Of a stretch of 64,000 bases of DNA, positions 25,765-34,934 are shown one piece after another. The notes beneath the pieces are model-generated. The model searched no databases. It worked only from the letters and a program-made list of their open reading frames with translations, and was not told the origin of the DNA. Every line of letters starts with the position of its first letter. Position 1 is the first letter of the stretch. Source of the stretch: Desulfotruncus alcoholivorax DSM 16058 (GTDB taxonomy: Bacteria; Bacillota; Desulfotomaculia; Desulfotomaculales; Desulfallaceae); assembly GCF_000430885.1 (NCBI RefSeq), contig NZ_KE387266.1, positions 116,595 through 180,594 on the forward strand, given 5' to 3'. The translations under genes and the position numbers were made by a program.

Positions 25765-26544
25765 ATGAACAGTATTATTGCGGAGGCTATTAATTTAAAG
25801 TATTCGCCTGTTGCCGTACTATGGACTGATGAAAAGCCGGAAGGTGCCTTACAATTCAAGGAAGGGCGCTGGGGTTGTGTGGTGGCGATGTTAAGGGGTG
25901 CCGCCAGAGGTAAAACAGCGGTTTTTGACCGAAAAACTTTTGGCTGTATGGGTGGGGGAACCGGTTTGGGGTTTGGCGATCAGTATGTTAATTTCCCGGG
26001 AGGCATTGAATATTTTCTTTCCACCGGCAACCCGCAGTTTTGCCAAAGCGAAGTGGGTAAGAATATTGTAAGAAATATGCCAGCCCTGGAACATGGTGAA
26101 GGCTATTTAAAAACACCCGAGCTGGCCAAAAAATTTGTTGACGCATTACCTATGGTTGATGTGCCCACGGAGTATGTTGTATTCAAGCCGCTGGAACTGG
26201 TGCAAAAAAATGAAACACCAAAGGTGATTGTATTTTTAGCCAATCCCGACCAGCTTTCCGCCCTGGTGGTGCTGGCCAACTATGGAAGGGAAGCAAACAT
26301 TAACGTTGTGGCACCTTTTGGTGCGGGCTGCCACAGCACCTGCATAATTCCATATGCAGAAGCTGAATTGGCAAATCCAAAAGCAATAATCGGTTTAACT
26401 GACATTTCTGCCCGAAAACAAGTTGATAAAGACATTCTATCCTTTACAGTTCCCTACAAAATGTATCTGGAAATGGAAGCAAACGCGCCCGGAAGCTTTC
26501 TTGAAAAAGAAACCTGGTTAAATGTGCTGGAAAGGAATAAATAA
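25765..26544 (+). CDS. DUF169 domain protein
   Basis: A 259-residue protein of the DUF169 family, recognised by SPVAVLWTDEKPEGA near the N-terminus, the RWGCVVAML and FGCMGGGTGLGF cysteine motifs, and PFGAGCHSTCIIPY near residue 195. These cysteines are conserved in the family and suggest a metal or cofactor site. Function unknown. Members are common in anaerobes near corrinoid and formate genes, and here a RACo-type gene follows. GGTGG precedes the ATG 25765; a GTG at 25735 is in frame but lacks a site. Confidence 0.85.
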   Translation: MNSIIAEAINLKYSPVAVLWTDEKPEGALQFKEGRWGCVVAMLRGAARGKTAVFDRKTFGCMGGGTGLGFGDQYVNFPGGIEYFLSTGNPQFCQSEVGKNIVRNMPALEHGEGYLKTPELAKKFVDALPMVDVPTEYVVFKPLELVQKNETPKVIVFLANPDQLSALVVLANYGREANINVVAPFGAGCHSTCIIPYAEAELANPKAIIGLTDISARKQVDKDILSFTVPYKMYLEMEANAPGSFLEKETWLNVLERNK

Positions 26545-26641
26545 AGAAAATAGCACCGCCTTTTCAATCATGGTATCATCAGCCGCAATGTCCTGTCGAA
26601 AGGTTTTAGCAACAGGAAGATAAAAATTTAGGTTTTGAATA

Positions 26642-26713
26642 ATGAAAATAGCTATTTTGTCCGGCAACCCAAAAGGGGTGGCCATTAAACTTATTTGCAG
26701 GCGGTTGGATTAA
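26642..26713 (+). pseudogene. Short ORF resembling an oxidoreductase N-terminus
   Basis: A 23-codon frame reading MKIAILSGNPKGVAIKLICR, then RLD and stop, 2 bases before the ATG of the next gene. The start resembles the N-terminus of flavodoxin-fold NAD(P)H-dependent FMN reductases (MKIAILSGNPK). It is either a remnant of such a gene or a short upstream reading frame coupled to the RACo gene. Weak evidence. Confidence 0.3.
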
Positions 26714-26715
26714 TT

Positions 26716-28545
26716 ATGACGCATGGAAAGATTATGATAACTTTTTTACCGGCCCGCGCTAAAATAGGCGTAATTCCCGGTACTACTTTGCTGGAAGCGG
26801 CAAAACAGGCCGGCGTAAGAATAAATGCCGACTGCGGGGGGACGGGGAGCTGCGGAAAATGCCGGGCCAAAATTATTGACGGCCCGGTAGGAGATGCGAC
26901 GGAAACAGAAAAGATTCATTTAACCACAGAAGAAAATAAACAGGGTTTATGCTTAATGTGTCAAAGAAGGCCCGAACAGGACATCACGGTTGAAGTTGTG
27001 ACGGCTAGCGCCGGAACCGGCGACAGTGGCACAGAAAAAGCAACCATTATCAGTTTGGACTTGGAATTAAAGCCGGCTGTAATAAAACGGTTTCATATTC
27101 TGGAACCGCCTACTGTTCAAAACAATACCGCCGACCTGGACAGATTAATGCAACGGCTGCCGGATGCTGCGGACGCCGATGTCAGGTTGGTCGGCGGGGT
27201 CCCGGATTTATTCAGGGATGCCCAATACCGGGTGACGTCTGTTGTCTATAATAACCTTCTAATAGCCTTTGAGAAGGGAAATACAACTGCTGAAAATTAC
27301 GGAATAGCGGTGGATATAGGCACAACCAGTGTTGCCGGCTACCTGGCAAACCTGGCCGAAGGAAAGATTGTTGCTGCAGCTTCCACCGCCAACCGGCAGG
27401 GGATGCACGGCGCCGATGTGATTTCTCGTGTAACCTATACCATGGAGCATGACGGTGGCTTATCGGAAATGCAAAAACTGGCCGCCCAAACAATCGACGA
27501 GGTGGTTGGCCGTTTGCTGTACAAGTCCGGTGTTGCGAGAGATAACGTGTATAGCATGACTTTGATCGGCAATACCGTTATGAGCCATTTGCTGCTGGGC
27601 GTTTCCCCGGTTGGCGTGGCTTCAGCCCCGTTTGTTCCCGCCTTTGCCAGAAGTATAAACGGCACGGTGGAAGCGCTGGGATTAAAAAGCCTGCCCGGTT
27701 ACACCCGGTTCACACTTTTGCCCAATATTGCCGGGTATGTTGGCTCGGATACGGTAGGAGTTATTCTGGCCACCAAGCTTGATAAATTGCCCGGAAACTG
27801 GCTGGCGGTTGATGTCGGCACCAATGGTGAAATTGTTTTAGCTGCCGGCGGCAGGCTGTTAACCTGTTCCACCGCAGCCGGACCGGCTTTTGAAGGGGCC
27901 CGGATCAGCCAGGGCATGCGTGCGGAAACCGGCGCGATTGAGGAAGTCAATATCAACGATGATGTTTATTGTAAAGTAGTTGGTGATGCAGAACCTGCCG
28001 GCATTTGCGGCTCCGGTCTGGTAGACGCCGTGTCGGAGCTGGTAAGGTTGGAGGTTTTAGAGCATAACGGCAGGATCAAAAAACCGGAGGATTGCCCGGA
28101 TAACCTGCCGGTTAAAGTTAAAGAAAGGATTAGACCGGCCGGCAGGGGCTATAAATTTGTTTTGGCGGCAGGCGCTCGGGAAGTGGCCATCACCCAAAAG
28201 GATATCAGTGAACTGCAGCTGGCCAAGGGCGCCATCAGGGCCGGCATTCAGGTTCTACTGGATGAGGCTAAAATAGATCCTGTGGACCTGGAGGGTATTT
28301 TGCTTGCCGGCGCATTCGGCAGCAACTTGCGACCGGCGAGCATCCAGCAAATCGGCATGTTTCCCGGTATTGAGTTAAGCCGGATTAAGGCGGTGGGAAA
28401 CGCGGCAGGCACGGGGGCGGTGATGGCGCTGCTATCCAGGGATCAGCTGGAGCTGGCGAAAAACCTGCCCGGCCGGGTTGAGCATATTGAACTTTCCGTA
28501 CACCAGGGCTTTCAGCAGCTATTTATTGATTCATTAGGTTTTTAG
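26716..28545 (+). CDS. RACo-type corrinoid protein activator (2Fe-2S, DUF4445)
   Basis: ATP-dependent reductive activator that returns oxidised Co(II) corrinoid proteins to Co(I). It has 609 residues from ATG 26716. The N-terminal 2Fe-2S ferredoxin domain has CGGTGSCGKCRAK and a further cysteine in LCLMCQ (residues about 45-85). A linker and middle domain follow, then the C-terminal ASKHA ATPase region with VDIGTTSVAGYL, VDVGTNGEIVL, the GPAFEGARI segment and LAGAFGSNL. In this organism it could serve the MttB-type system at 59949-63549, which has no activator of its own nearby. It could instead serve another corrinoid enzyme outside the window. Confidence 0.88.
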   Translation: MTHGKIMITFLPARAKIGVIPGTTLLEAAKQAGVRINADCGGTGSCGKCRAKIIDGPVGDATETEKIHLTTEENKQGLCLMCQRRPEQDITVEVVTASAGTGDSGTEKATIISLDLELKPAVIKRFHILEPPTVQNNTADLDRLMQRLPDAADADVRLVGGVPDLFRDAQYRVTSVVYNNLLIAFEKGNTTAENYGIAVDIGTTSVAGYLANLAEGKIVAAASTANRQGMHGADVISRVTYTMEHDGGLSEMQKLAAQTIDEVVGRLLYKSGVARDNVYSMTLIGNTVMSHLLLGVSPVGVASAPFVPAFARSINGTVEALGLKSLPGYTRFTLLPNIAGYVGSDTVGVILATKLDKLPGNWLAVDVGTNGEIVLAAGGRLLTCSTAAGPAFEGARISQGMRAETGAIEEVNINDDVYCKVVGDAEPAGICGSGLVDAVSELVRLEVLEHNGRIKKPEDCPDNLPVKVKERIRPAGRGYKFVLAAGAREVAITQKDISELQLAKGAIRAGIQVLLDEAKIDPVDLEGILLAGAFGSNLRPASIQQIGMFPGIELSRIKAVGNAAGTGAVMALLSRDQLELAKNLPGRVEHIELSVHQGFQQLFIDSLGF

Positions 28546-28660
28546 AAAAATTTCTTAATTATACTATCATACCCAGAGAAGATTTAGTTAAATGCAGCAG
28601 GATTCCACTGAATGTTGTCAAATATAATTCTAATAAGTTGTCGTTAAAAAACAATAATAA

Positions 28661-28759
28661 TGTGCTCCGAGCCACTTTGCCTAAAACAACAGTTATGGTA
28701 ACTTGGCCGTTAGGGTATTACTGGAAACGGTTATGCCTCCCATTGTGGAAAGGAGTGCA
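28661..28759 (+). ncRNA. Moco-type riboswitch aptamer, copy 1
   Basis: The sequence has the conserved blocks of the molybdenum (or tungsten) cofactor riboswitch: CTCCGAG near the 5' side, GGAAACGGTTATGCCTCCC in the middle, and GGAAAGGAG closing. An outer stem TGTGCTCC/GGAGTGCA joins the ends. It shares these blocks with copy 2 at 29207. A terminator begins 22 bases after it, and the fdhD remnant follows, so it once controlled fdhD. Confidence 0.85.
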
Positions 28760-28780
28760 GTGTTAAGCTGTGTATTTTTC

Positions 28781-28831
28781 AAACAGACACCACTGTGCCC
28801 CTTGCGGGCCGTTTTGGGTGTCTGTTTTTTA
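28781..28831 (+). terminator. Intrinsic terminator after riboswitch copy 1
   Basis: AAACAGACACC (28781-28791) pairs perfectly with GGTGTCTGTTT (28817-28827), followed by a T run. It is the probable expression platform of the first riboswitch. Confidence 0.88.
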
Positions 28832-28900
28832 TTTGGAGAATAGGATTAATAACTGTACCAGTTTGCATTCTGAAATCAAGAGGAGTTATGCCGTAATTAT

Positions 28901-29195
28901 ATGACAGCATTTTATAAGAAAGTAAATCTGGTTTTATACAGCAATGAAAAGATGCAGGTTGTCAGCAATGTAGTTGTTAGGGATAAACCGTGACAAGTGC
29001 TTGTTATTAAGCGGGCGGGTATCATCGGAGATTCTGATCAAAGCGGCAAGAAGCAATATTCCCGTAGTGGTTTCCCGTGCAGCTCCCACGCAGCTGGCGG
29101 TGGAACTAAGCAATCAGTTGGGCGTAACCGTGATAGGCTTTGCCCGCGGGTTGCAGCTAAGCATATACAGCCATGCAGAAAGGATATTCCCGTAA
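28901..29195 (+). pseudogene. fdhD: fdhD remnant with internal deletion
   Basis: FdhD is the sulfur carrier needed to activate formate dehydrogenase. Two pieces remain. A 30-codon N-terminal piece begins at ATG 28901, after AGGAG, and ends VVVRDKP at a stop (28991-28993). In another frame a C-terminal piece ends at 29195, with the FdhD motifs LLLSGRVSSEILIKAA, SRAAPTQLAVEL and IGFARG. A full FdhD has about 260 residues, so roughly 150 central residues including the catalytic cysteines are gone. A working fdhD must exist elsewhere if the fdhA gene downstream is used. Confidence 0.8.
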
Positions 29196-29206
29196 AAATT
29201 TAATAT

Positions 29207-29306
29207 TATGCTCCGAGCTTTTCTGTCTAAAGCTGTTTGGCCATGGCAGTGAAGCCGTTGGGTAAAGTGGGAAACAGCTTTGCCTCCCGTGGTTGGAAAG
29301 GAGCTT
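29207..29306 (+). ncRNA. Moco-type riboswitch aptamer, copy 2
   Basis: Same conserved blocks as copy 1: ATGCTCCGAGC, GGGAAACAGCTTTGCCTCCC and GGAAAGGAGC, with the closing stem GCTCC/GGAGC. The variable arms differ (for example TGGCCATGGCA in the middle arm), so it is an old duplicate or a separate acquisition. It lies upstream of the fdhA-moeA operon with a terminator between, as expected for a cofactor-sensing switch. Confidence 0.85.
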
Positions 29307-29400
29307 GATCTTAAGATAAAAAGAAGTAGCTTGTGGTACACCAGCAGGTATATTTGTTTCTTTTTGCTGCTATTTTAAATCTTGCGATCACTGTTTAAAA

Positions 29401-29425
29401 ACTCCAGCCATGGCTGGAGTTTTTT
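29401..29425 (+). terminator. Intrinsic terminator after riboswitch copy 2
   Basis: A perfect 20-base palindrome ACTCCAGCCATGGCTGGAGT followed by a T run, about 95 bases after the aptamer. It is likely the expression platform in front of fdhA. Confidence 0.88.
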
Positions 29426-29505
29426 GATAGATGCCGCTAAACGGCACCAACAGATCAATGAAAACGTATAGGGGAGGGCCGGTGGCTTCCCGCAAGTGAT
29501 GAATA

Positions 29506-29648
29506 AGGAAAGGGGACACACCTCCTCTTTAGGGTCATGGCTTTGGGGTCGGAGGAATGTCCCCAACTTATAGCCGCCGGTGCTGTCGGCGCGAAAGTTC
29601 TGAACGTAGCGGGGACCACCGGCCCTCGAACTACATTATTTTTTGGTA
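29506..29648 (+). repeat. Long copy of the GGGGACA repeat, before fdhA
   Basis: Nearly identical to 19319-19461, including the GCCGCCGGTG/CACCGGCC arm and the final ACTACATTATTTTT. It lies downstream of the riboswitch terminator and 45 bases before the fdhA start, so it is inside the 5' leader of the transcript. Confidence 0.85.
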
Positions 29649-29693
29649 GAAATAAGGCAATAAAACCCTGAATTAAAAAGGAGTGACGGTATT

Positions 29694-32381
29694 TTGGAAA
29701 TGGTCAAGCTGAGTATTGACGGCAAAGAAATTGAGGTTCCGGCAGGCACGACGGTATTAAACGCTGCCGAACAAGCGGGTATCCACATCCCCAGGCTTTG
29801 CTACGAACCGGATCTGAGTCCATTCGGGGCGTGCCGTCTATGTGTGGTGGAAATCAAGGGGATGCGGAACTTGCCGGCCTCGTGTGTGACAGCCGTTGCA
29901 CCGGGAATGGTTGTGCAAACCCGTTCTCCGGCGGTAATTGAAGCAAGGCGTACAATCCTGGAATTGTTAATTGCCAACCACCCGCAGGATTGTCTGACGT
30001 GCGAAAAAATGGGTGCCTGTAAACTGGCGCAATACTGCTATGAATACGGAGTCAAGCAAAGTTCCCTGCAGGGGGAAAGACATAATTATGCGGTGGATGA
30101 CAGCAATCCCTTTATTGTCCGCGACCCTAACAAATGTATTTTATGCGGTAAATGCATCCGCGCTTGTGCGGAAATAACCGGTAAAAACAACCTGGACTTT
30201 GCCTACCGTGGTTTTGACACCAAGGCGACAACCTTTTATGATGTTCCATTTGTGGAATCCGATTGTGTATTTTGCGGGAATTGTGTTTCCGTATGTCCCA
30301 CGGGAGCGCTGACGGAAAAACAAATGCAGGGCAAAGTCAGGCACTGGGAATGCCAAAAGGTTAGAACAACCTGCCCGTTCTGCGGTACCGGCTGCAATTT
30401 CGACCTGTGCGTCAAAGACGGCAAGGTGGTTGGCGTCGTTTCCGGCCCGGAAGGTGCAGTTAACGGCCGCGCTTTGTGCATTAAGGGAAGGTTTGGCTGG
30501 GACTTTATTTATAATGATCGCCGGTTGACCACTCCTTTAATCAAACGCGATGGAAAATTTGAACCTGCATCGTGGGATGATGCGCTGGTTTTAATAGCAG
30601 ACAGGCTAAGCGAGATTAAAGCCAAATACGGGCCTGATGCATTTGCCAGTCTGAGTTCCGCACGGTGCACCAATGAAGAGAATTATCTGGTGCAGAAATT
30701 CACCAGGGCGGTGATGGGCACCAACAATGTGGACCATTGTGCCCGGACGTGACACGCGCCTACGGTGGCCGGTCTGGCCACTTCCTTTGGCAGCGGTGCA
30801 ATGACCAATTCAATCTCGGAAATTGCCCAGGCTGAGTTATTATTCTTGATTGGTACCAACACAACCGAAGCCCACCCGGTGATCGGTTATAAAATGAGGC
30901 AGGCGGCACGCAAGGGGGCAAAACTTACTGTTGTTGACCCAAGGCGCATAGAACTTGCGGAGGAAGCCGATTACTGGTTACGCATCCGGCCGGGTACCGA
31001 TATTCCGTTTCTTAACGGTCTGATGAACATCATCATTGCCGAAAATTTATATGACCGGGTGTTTGTGGAAGAGCGAACCGAGAACTTTGCAGCCCTTAAA
31101 GAAACAGTTGAAAAATACACACCCGGGTATGTGTCGGGCTTAACCGGCATACCGGTTGAGGATCTGTACGCGGTGGCCCGCCTTTATGCCGGTACGGACA
31201 AAGCGATGATTTTTTATACTCTGGGCATTACCGAACATGTTTGTGGCACCAACAACGTGATGAGCATTGCCAACCTGGCCATGCTGACCGGTCATATGGG
31301 GCGTCCCGGCACGGGGGTCAACCCGATCCGCGGTCAAAATAACGTTCAGGGAGCCTGCGATATGGGGGCGCTGCCAAACGTGTTTTCGGGCTACCAGCGG
31401 GTGATTGACCCGGTGGCGAGGGAAAAATTTGAACAGGCCTGGGGTGTTTCTTTACCCGGTGAGATTGGACTGATGATCCCGGAAATGTTTGACCGGGCTA
31501 ATGCCGGTGAGGTTAAGGCGATGTATATTCTGGGTGAAAACCCCGTGCTGACGGACCCCAACAGCAATCATATCCGTTCAGGACTGGAAAAGCTGGAGTT
31601 CCTGGTGGTTCACGAGCTGTTTCTGACGGAAACCGCGGAATACGCTGATGTAATCCTGCCCGCCGCCAGCTTTGCGGAAACAGATGGGACCTTTACCAAT
31701 ACCGAGCGCCGGGTACAGCGGGTTAGAAAAGCAGTTGAACCGCTGCCGGGCAAAACCAACTGGCAGGTCATCATGGCCCTTGGCGAAAAGATGGGATATC
31801 CAATGAGCTACGGCAGCGCTGAAGAAATCTTTAAGGAAATGGCGTCCCTGACTCCCTCCTATGGCGGTATAAGCTATGCCAGGATTGATGAAAAAGGCCT
31901 GCAGTGGCCGTGTCCAACCGCCGATCACCCGGGAACGCCTTATTTACACGCCAATTCCTTCGTCCGGGGCAGGGGTCTTTTCCAATCCATCGAGCATATT
32001 CCTCCTGCGGAAATGCCTGATCAGGAATATCCATTTCTGCTGTCCACCGGCCGGATATTGTATCACTATAACGTAACCACGCCTTACTCGGCTGCCATTA
32101 AAAGCATGTGGCCGGAAGAGTATGCCGAGGTTAACCCGGAAGACGCCGCCCGGCTGGGGTTTGTTACCGGCGACACGGCAAGGGTAACCTCCCGGCGTGG
32201 AGAGGTTACCGCCAAAGTCAGGGTAACCGACCGGGTTCCCCCCGGTATGATCTGGATGTCGTTCCATTACGGGGAAAGCCCCACTAATGTTTTGACCAGC
32301 GCCGCCCTGGACCCGGTTACCAAAACCGGTGAGTATAAAGTTTGTGCCATCAAAATTGAGAAAATACGGGAGGCAGTTTAA
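29694..32381 (+). CDS. fdhA: Formate dehydrogenase catalytic subunit, selenocysteine-containing
   Basis: Oxidises formate to CO2 or reduces CO2, with a molybdenum/tungsten bis-pterin. It is one gene read through TGA at 30750-30752 (codon 353): HCART-U-HAPTVAG is the Sec site of Sec-type formate dehydrogenases. Domains: N-terminal 2Fe-2S (CRLCVVEIKGM region, to about residue 80), a His/Cys cluster (CLTCEKMGAC), two 4Fe-4S motifs (CILCGKCIRAC, CVFCGNCVSVC), a further 4Fe-4S (CPFCGTGCNF) and the molybdopterin domains with a C-terminal MopB fold. AAAGGAG lies 10 bases before the TTG start. The MoeA-type gene starts directly after its stop. The electron partner (NuoEF-like or hydrogenase) is not in this window. 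Confidence 0.96.
30765..30781 (+). promoter_or_regulatory. bSECIS hairpin of fdhA
   Basis: GUGGCC-GGUCU-GGCCAC is a perfect 6-bp stem with loop GGUCU, 12 bases after the UGA. The loop matches the GGUCU bases that SelB reads in E. coli fdhF. Confidence 0.88.
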
Positions 32382-33413
32382 ATGCGCAAAGTCCCGGTTA
32401 CCGAGGCAGTGGGTATGGCGCTTTGCCACGATATAACGCGCATCGTTCCCGGCCTTGAAAAAGGCCGGGCCTATAAAAGAGGACATGTTATAACGCCGGG
32501 CGATATCCCAAGGCTTCAGGATTTGGGAAAGGAGCATGTTTTTGTTTGGGAGCCCGACGATGACCTGGTGCATGAAGACGAGTCCGCGCTGCGCCTGGCC
32601 CGGCATGCCGCTGGGCCGGGATTGAGCTGGGGCGAGCCCAATCAGGGCAGGGTCGACCTCCGTGCTGCCTATAACGGTTTGCTCAAAGTTCAGGTTGACA
32701 GGTTAACAATGCTGAATAACCTGGACGGTGTGATTATGTCCACCCTGCACAACAACCGGTTGGTCATCGAAGGACAAAAGGTTGCGGGAACCAGGGTTAT
32801 CCCGCTGGCTATCCGGAGAAGCATTTTAGAGCAGGCCGAAGGCATTTGCAGCCGGCCCGGGCCGCTGATTGCGGTTAAACCTTTTCAGCCGCTCTGGGTG
32901 GGCATCGTTACCACGGGCAGCGAGGTGTATGCCGGGCGCATTAAAGATGGCTTTTGCAGTGTTTTGAAACAGAAAACGGCCTTTTTCGGCGCCAGGGTGC
33001 TGGGCCAGGTGATTGTGCCCGATGACCCTGAGATCATTGCCATGGAAATACGCCGTTTTATTGGTGAAGGGGCAGAACTGGTTCTGGTGACCGGAGGTAT
33101 GTCGGTAGACCCCGATGATGTCACCCCGGCCGGCATTAGGGGGACCGGGGCGGAGGTTGTGTTTTACGGCGCGCCGGTACTGCCCGGAGCCATGTTTATG
33201 ATGGCTTACCTGGGGCATGTGCCGGTTTGCGGGCTCCCCGGCTGCGTCATGTTCAATAAGACCACCGTATTTGATCTGGTGCTGCCCCGCATTTTTGCCG
33301 GGGACCGCCTGGGCCGGGGGGATATCGCCGGCATGGGGCACGGAGGTTTTTGTGAAGAATGTGAAGTTTGCCGTTTTCCGGCCTGTTCTTTTGGCAAGTC
33401 GACAGAAATGTGA
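32382..33413 (+). CDS. MoeA-like molybdopterin-binding protein (short form)
   Basis: A 343-residue protein with a molybdopterin-binding (MoCF) domain at about residues 168-310, with VGIVTTGSEVYAG and LVTGGMSVDPDDVTP. It ends with a Cys-rich tail (CEECEVCRFPACSFG). It lacks the full MoeA domain set in its N-terminal half. It starts at the base after the fdhA stop. Such genes beside formate dehydrogenases probably help insert or tailor the molybdenum or tungsten cofactor; the exact step is unknown. Confidence 0.82.
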   Translation: MRKVPVTEAVGMALCHDITRIVPGLEKGRAYKRGHVITPGDIPRLQDLGKEHVFVWEPDDDLVHEDESALRLARHAAGPGLSWGEPNQGRVDLRAAYNGLLKVQVDRLTMLNNLDGVIMSTLHNNRLVIEGQKVAGTRVIPLAIRRSILEQAEGICSRPGPLIAVKPFQPLWVGIVTTGSEVYAGRIKDGFCSVLKQKTAFFGARVLGQVIVPDDPEIIAMEIRRFIGEGAELVLVTGGMSVDPDDVTPAGIRGTGAEVVFYGAPVLPGAMFMMAYLGHVPVCGLPGCVMFNKTTVFDLVLPRIFAGDRLGRGDIAGMGHGGFCEECEVCRFPACSFGKSTEM

Positions 33414-33430
33414 GCGGGGTTGAATCAAAG

Positions 33431-34654
33431 ATGTTGACAAATATACCGCTTGAAGAAGCCCGGGAGCTTCTCATGAGCAACATTATTGCTTTGCCCGGCC
33501 GGTTTGTTCTCCTTGAAGCAGCTTCAGGCCGGGTTTGTTACCAGGATACCCACGCCCTGCACGACTTACCCCCCTTTTTACAGTCTGCAGTGGATGGCTA
33601 TGCCGTTTCAATGGACGATGGAGCTGATGATAAACAATATCTGCTAAAGGAGAGTCTCCGACCGGGCGATTATCCGGGATTTTCCCTGAAACCGGGACAG
33701 GCTGCCGGTGTGGTTACCGGCGGCCCGGTACCCCCCGGTACCCGGGCTGTGATACCCCGGGAATTTACTGAACTTAAAGAGGGGTATGTTACCTGTTTGA
33801 ATGGGGTTAATCCGGGCGATAATCTAAAAAAACCCGGGGAGGATTTTTATGCCGGTGATATGATGGCCAAGCGGGGCACAATTCTGAGTCCGGGATTAAT
33901 CGGTGCGCTGGCTGCCTATGGTGTAAGTCAAATAAAAGTGTTTGAAAGGCCCAAAGTAGCTGTGCTGAGCCTGGGGAGGGAGATTGTCCCTTATCATCAG
34001 GAACCGGCCCCCGGTCAAACCAGGGACAGCAACGGCATTTTCCTGGCCGCCCTGGCGCGCCGGGACGGGGCTGAGGTGACGGTGGCGGAAACAGCCGGTG
34101 ATATGGAGCCTTTGCAAATTAAGTGCCGGTTGGAAAAACTGCTGGGACAGGCGGATGTGGTGCTGACAACCGGAGGGGCCGCCTCGGGAATATATGATCA
34201 GGCCCTTAATGCGATCAGGCTGACGGGGGCACGGCCGCTGTTTTGGGGTGTCAGGATGAAACCGGGCAGTCACAGCGGCGCTGCAATTATCAATTCCAGG
34301 CTGGTCATTGCTTTATCGGGCAATCCCGCCGCTTGTGCGGTTGGGTATCATTTGCTGGTCACCCCTGTTTTACGGGCCTTGCAGGGCCTCAACCCGGGGC
34401 TGGTACGCCTTGGGGCCGTGTTAAGAAACACCTTGCTTAAAAAAGGCGGTCCGCGCAGATTTGTCAGGGGACATGCTTTCTGGCACCAAAATAAATGGCA
34501 AGTGTCTTTTGCACCGGGGCAGAAATCAAGCATGTTAAGGTCGTTAATTAATTATAACGCGTTAATAGATCTTCCTGCCGGACACCCCCCTGTGGAAGCA
34601 GGGCAAGAGGTATCGATAATACTTTTACCTTCCTGTAATTTGGGGGATTACTGA
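33431..34654 (+). CDS. moeA: Molybdopterin molybdenumtransferase MoeA
   Basis: Inserts molybdate (or tungstate) into adenylylated molybdopterin. It has 407 residues from ATG 33431. The N-terminal part has SAVDGYAVS, the central MoCF domain has VAVLSLGREIV and TTGGAASGIYD, followed by KPGSHSGAAII and ALSGNPAACAVGY, and a C-terminal MoeA domain IV ends the protein. The motif ALSGNPAA is typical. A start within the preceding gene (33368) is possible but unnecessary. It completes an operon fdhA-moeA-like-moeA. Confidence 0.93.
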   Translation: MLTNIPLEEARELLMSNIIALPGRFVLLEAASGRVCYQDTHALHDLPPFLQSAVDGYAVSMDDGADDKQYLLKESLRPGDYPGFSLKPGQAAGVVTGGPVPPGTRAVIPREFTELKEGYVTCLNGVNPGDNLKKPGEDFYAGDMMAKRGTILSPGLIGALAAYGVSQIKVFERPKVAVLSLGREIVPYHQEPAPGQTRDSNGIFLAALARRDGAEVTVAETAGDMEPLQIKCRLEKLLGQADVVLTTGGAASGIYDQALNAIRLTGARPLFWGVRMKPGSHSGAAIINSRLVIALSGNPAACAVGYHLLVTPVLRALQGLNPGLVRLGAVLRNTLLKKGGPRRFVRGHAFWHQNKWQVSFAPGQKSSMLRSLINYNALIDLPAGHPPVEAGQEVSIILLPSCNLGDY

Positions 34655-34726
34655 AAAACTGCTTGATCAAAGTAAATGGAAAGGAAGCTGGAGCATGGAT
34701 TGTCATCCTATATATATCAATGGTAA

Positions 34727-34927
34727 TTGGACGGGGATTTGCTTATTGTTGGTCATGCGGGGGTTAACCGGGTAATTATCAGTCAACTGCTGGGTATGCC
34801 GTTAAAAAACATCTTTCAAATCTGCCAGGATTATGCTTGCCTCAATATTCTTTGCCGGGACTTCCGCCGGGACAAGGAAAGCTACCGGTTAAAGCTGCTA
34901 AACAGCACAGAGCACCTGGATATCTAA
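34727..34927 (+). pseudogene. Histidine phosphatase (CobC/PhpB-like) C-terminal remnant
   Basis: The frame reads DGDLLIVGHAGVNRVIISQLLGMPLKNIFQICQDYACLNIL, broken here into DGDLLIVGHAGVNR and then QDYACLNIL. This is the C-terminal third of the phosphoglycerate-mutase-type phosphatase family, including its second catalytic His (GHAG). The N-terminal part with the RHGxT motif is missing, and the bases upstream to 34655 do not encode it in any frame. No ribosome site fits. It is a relic, between moeA and the convergent modC gene. Confidence 0.7.
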
Positions 34928-34934
34928 TAGTTGG

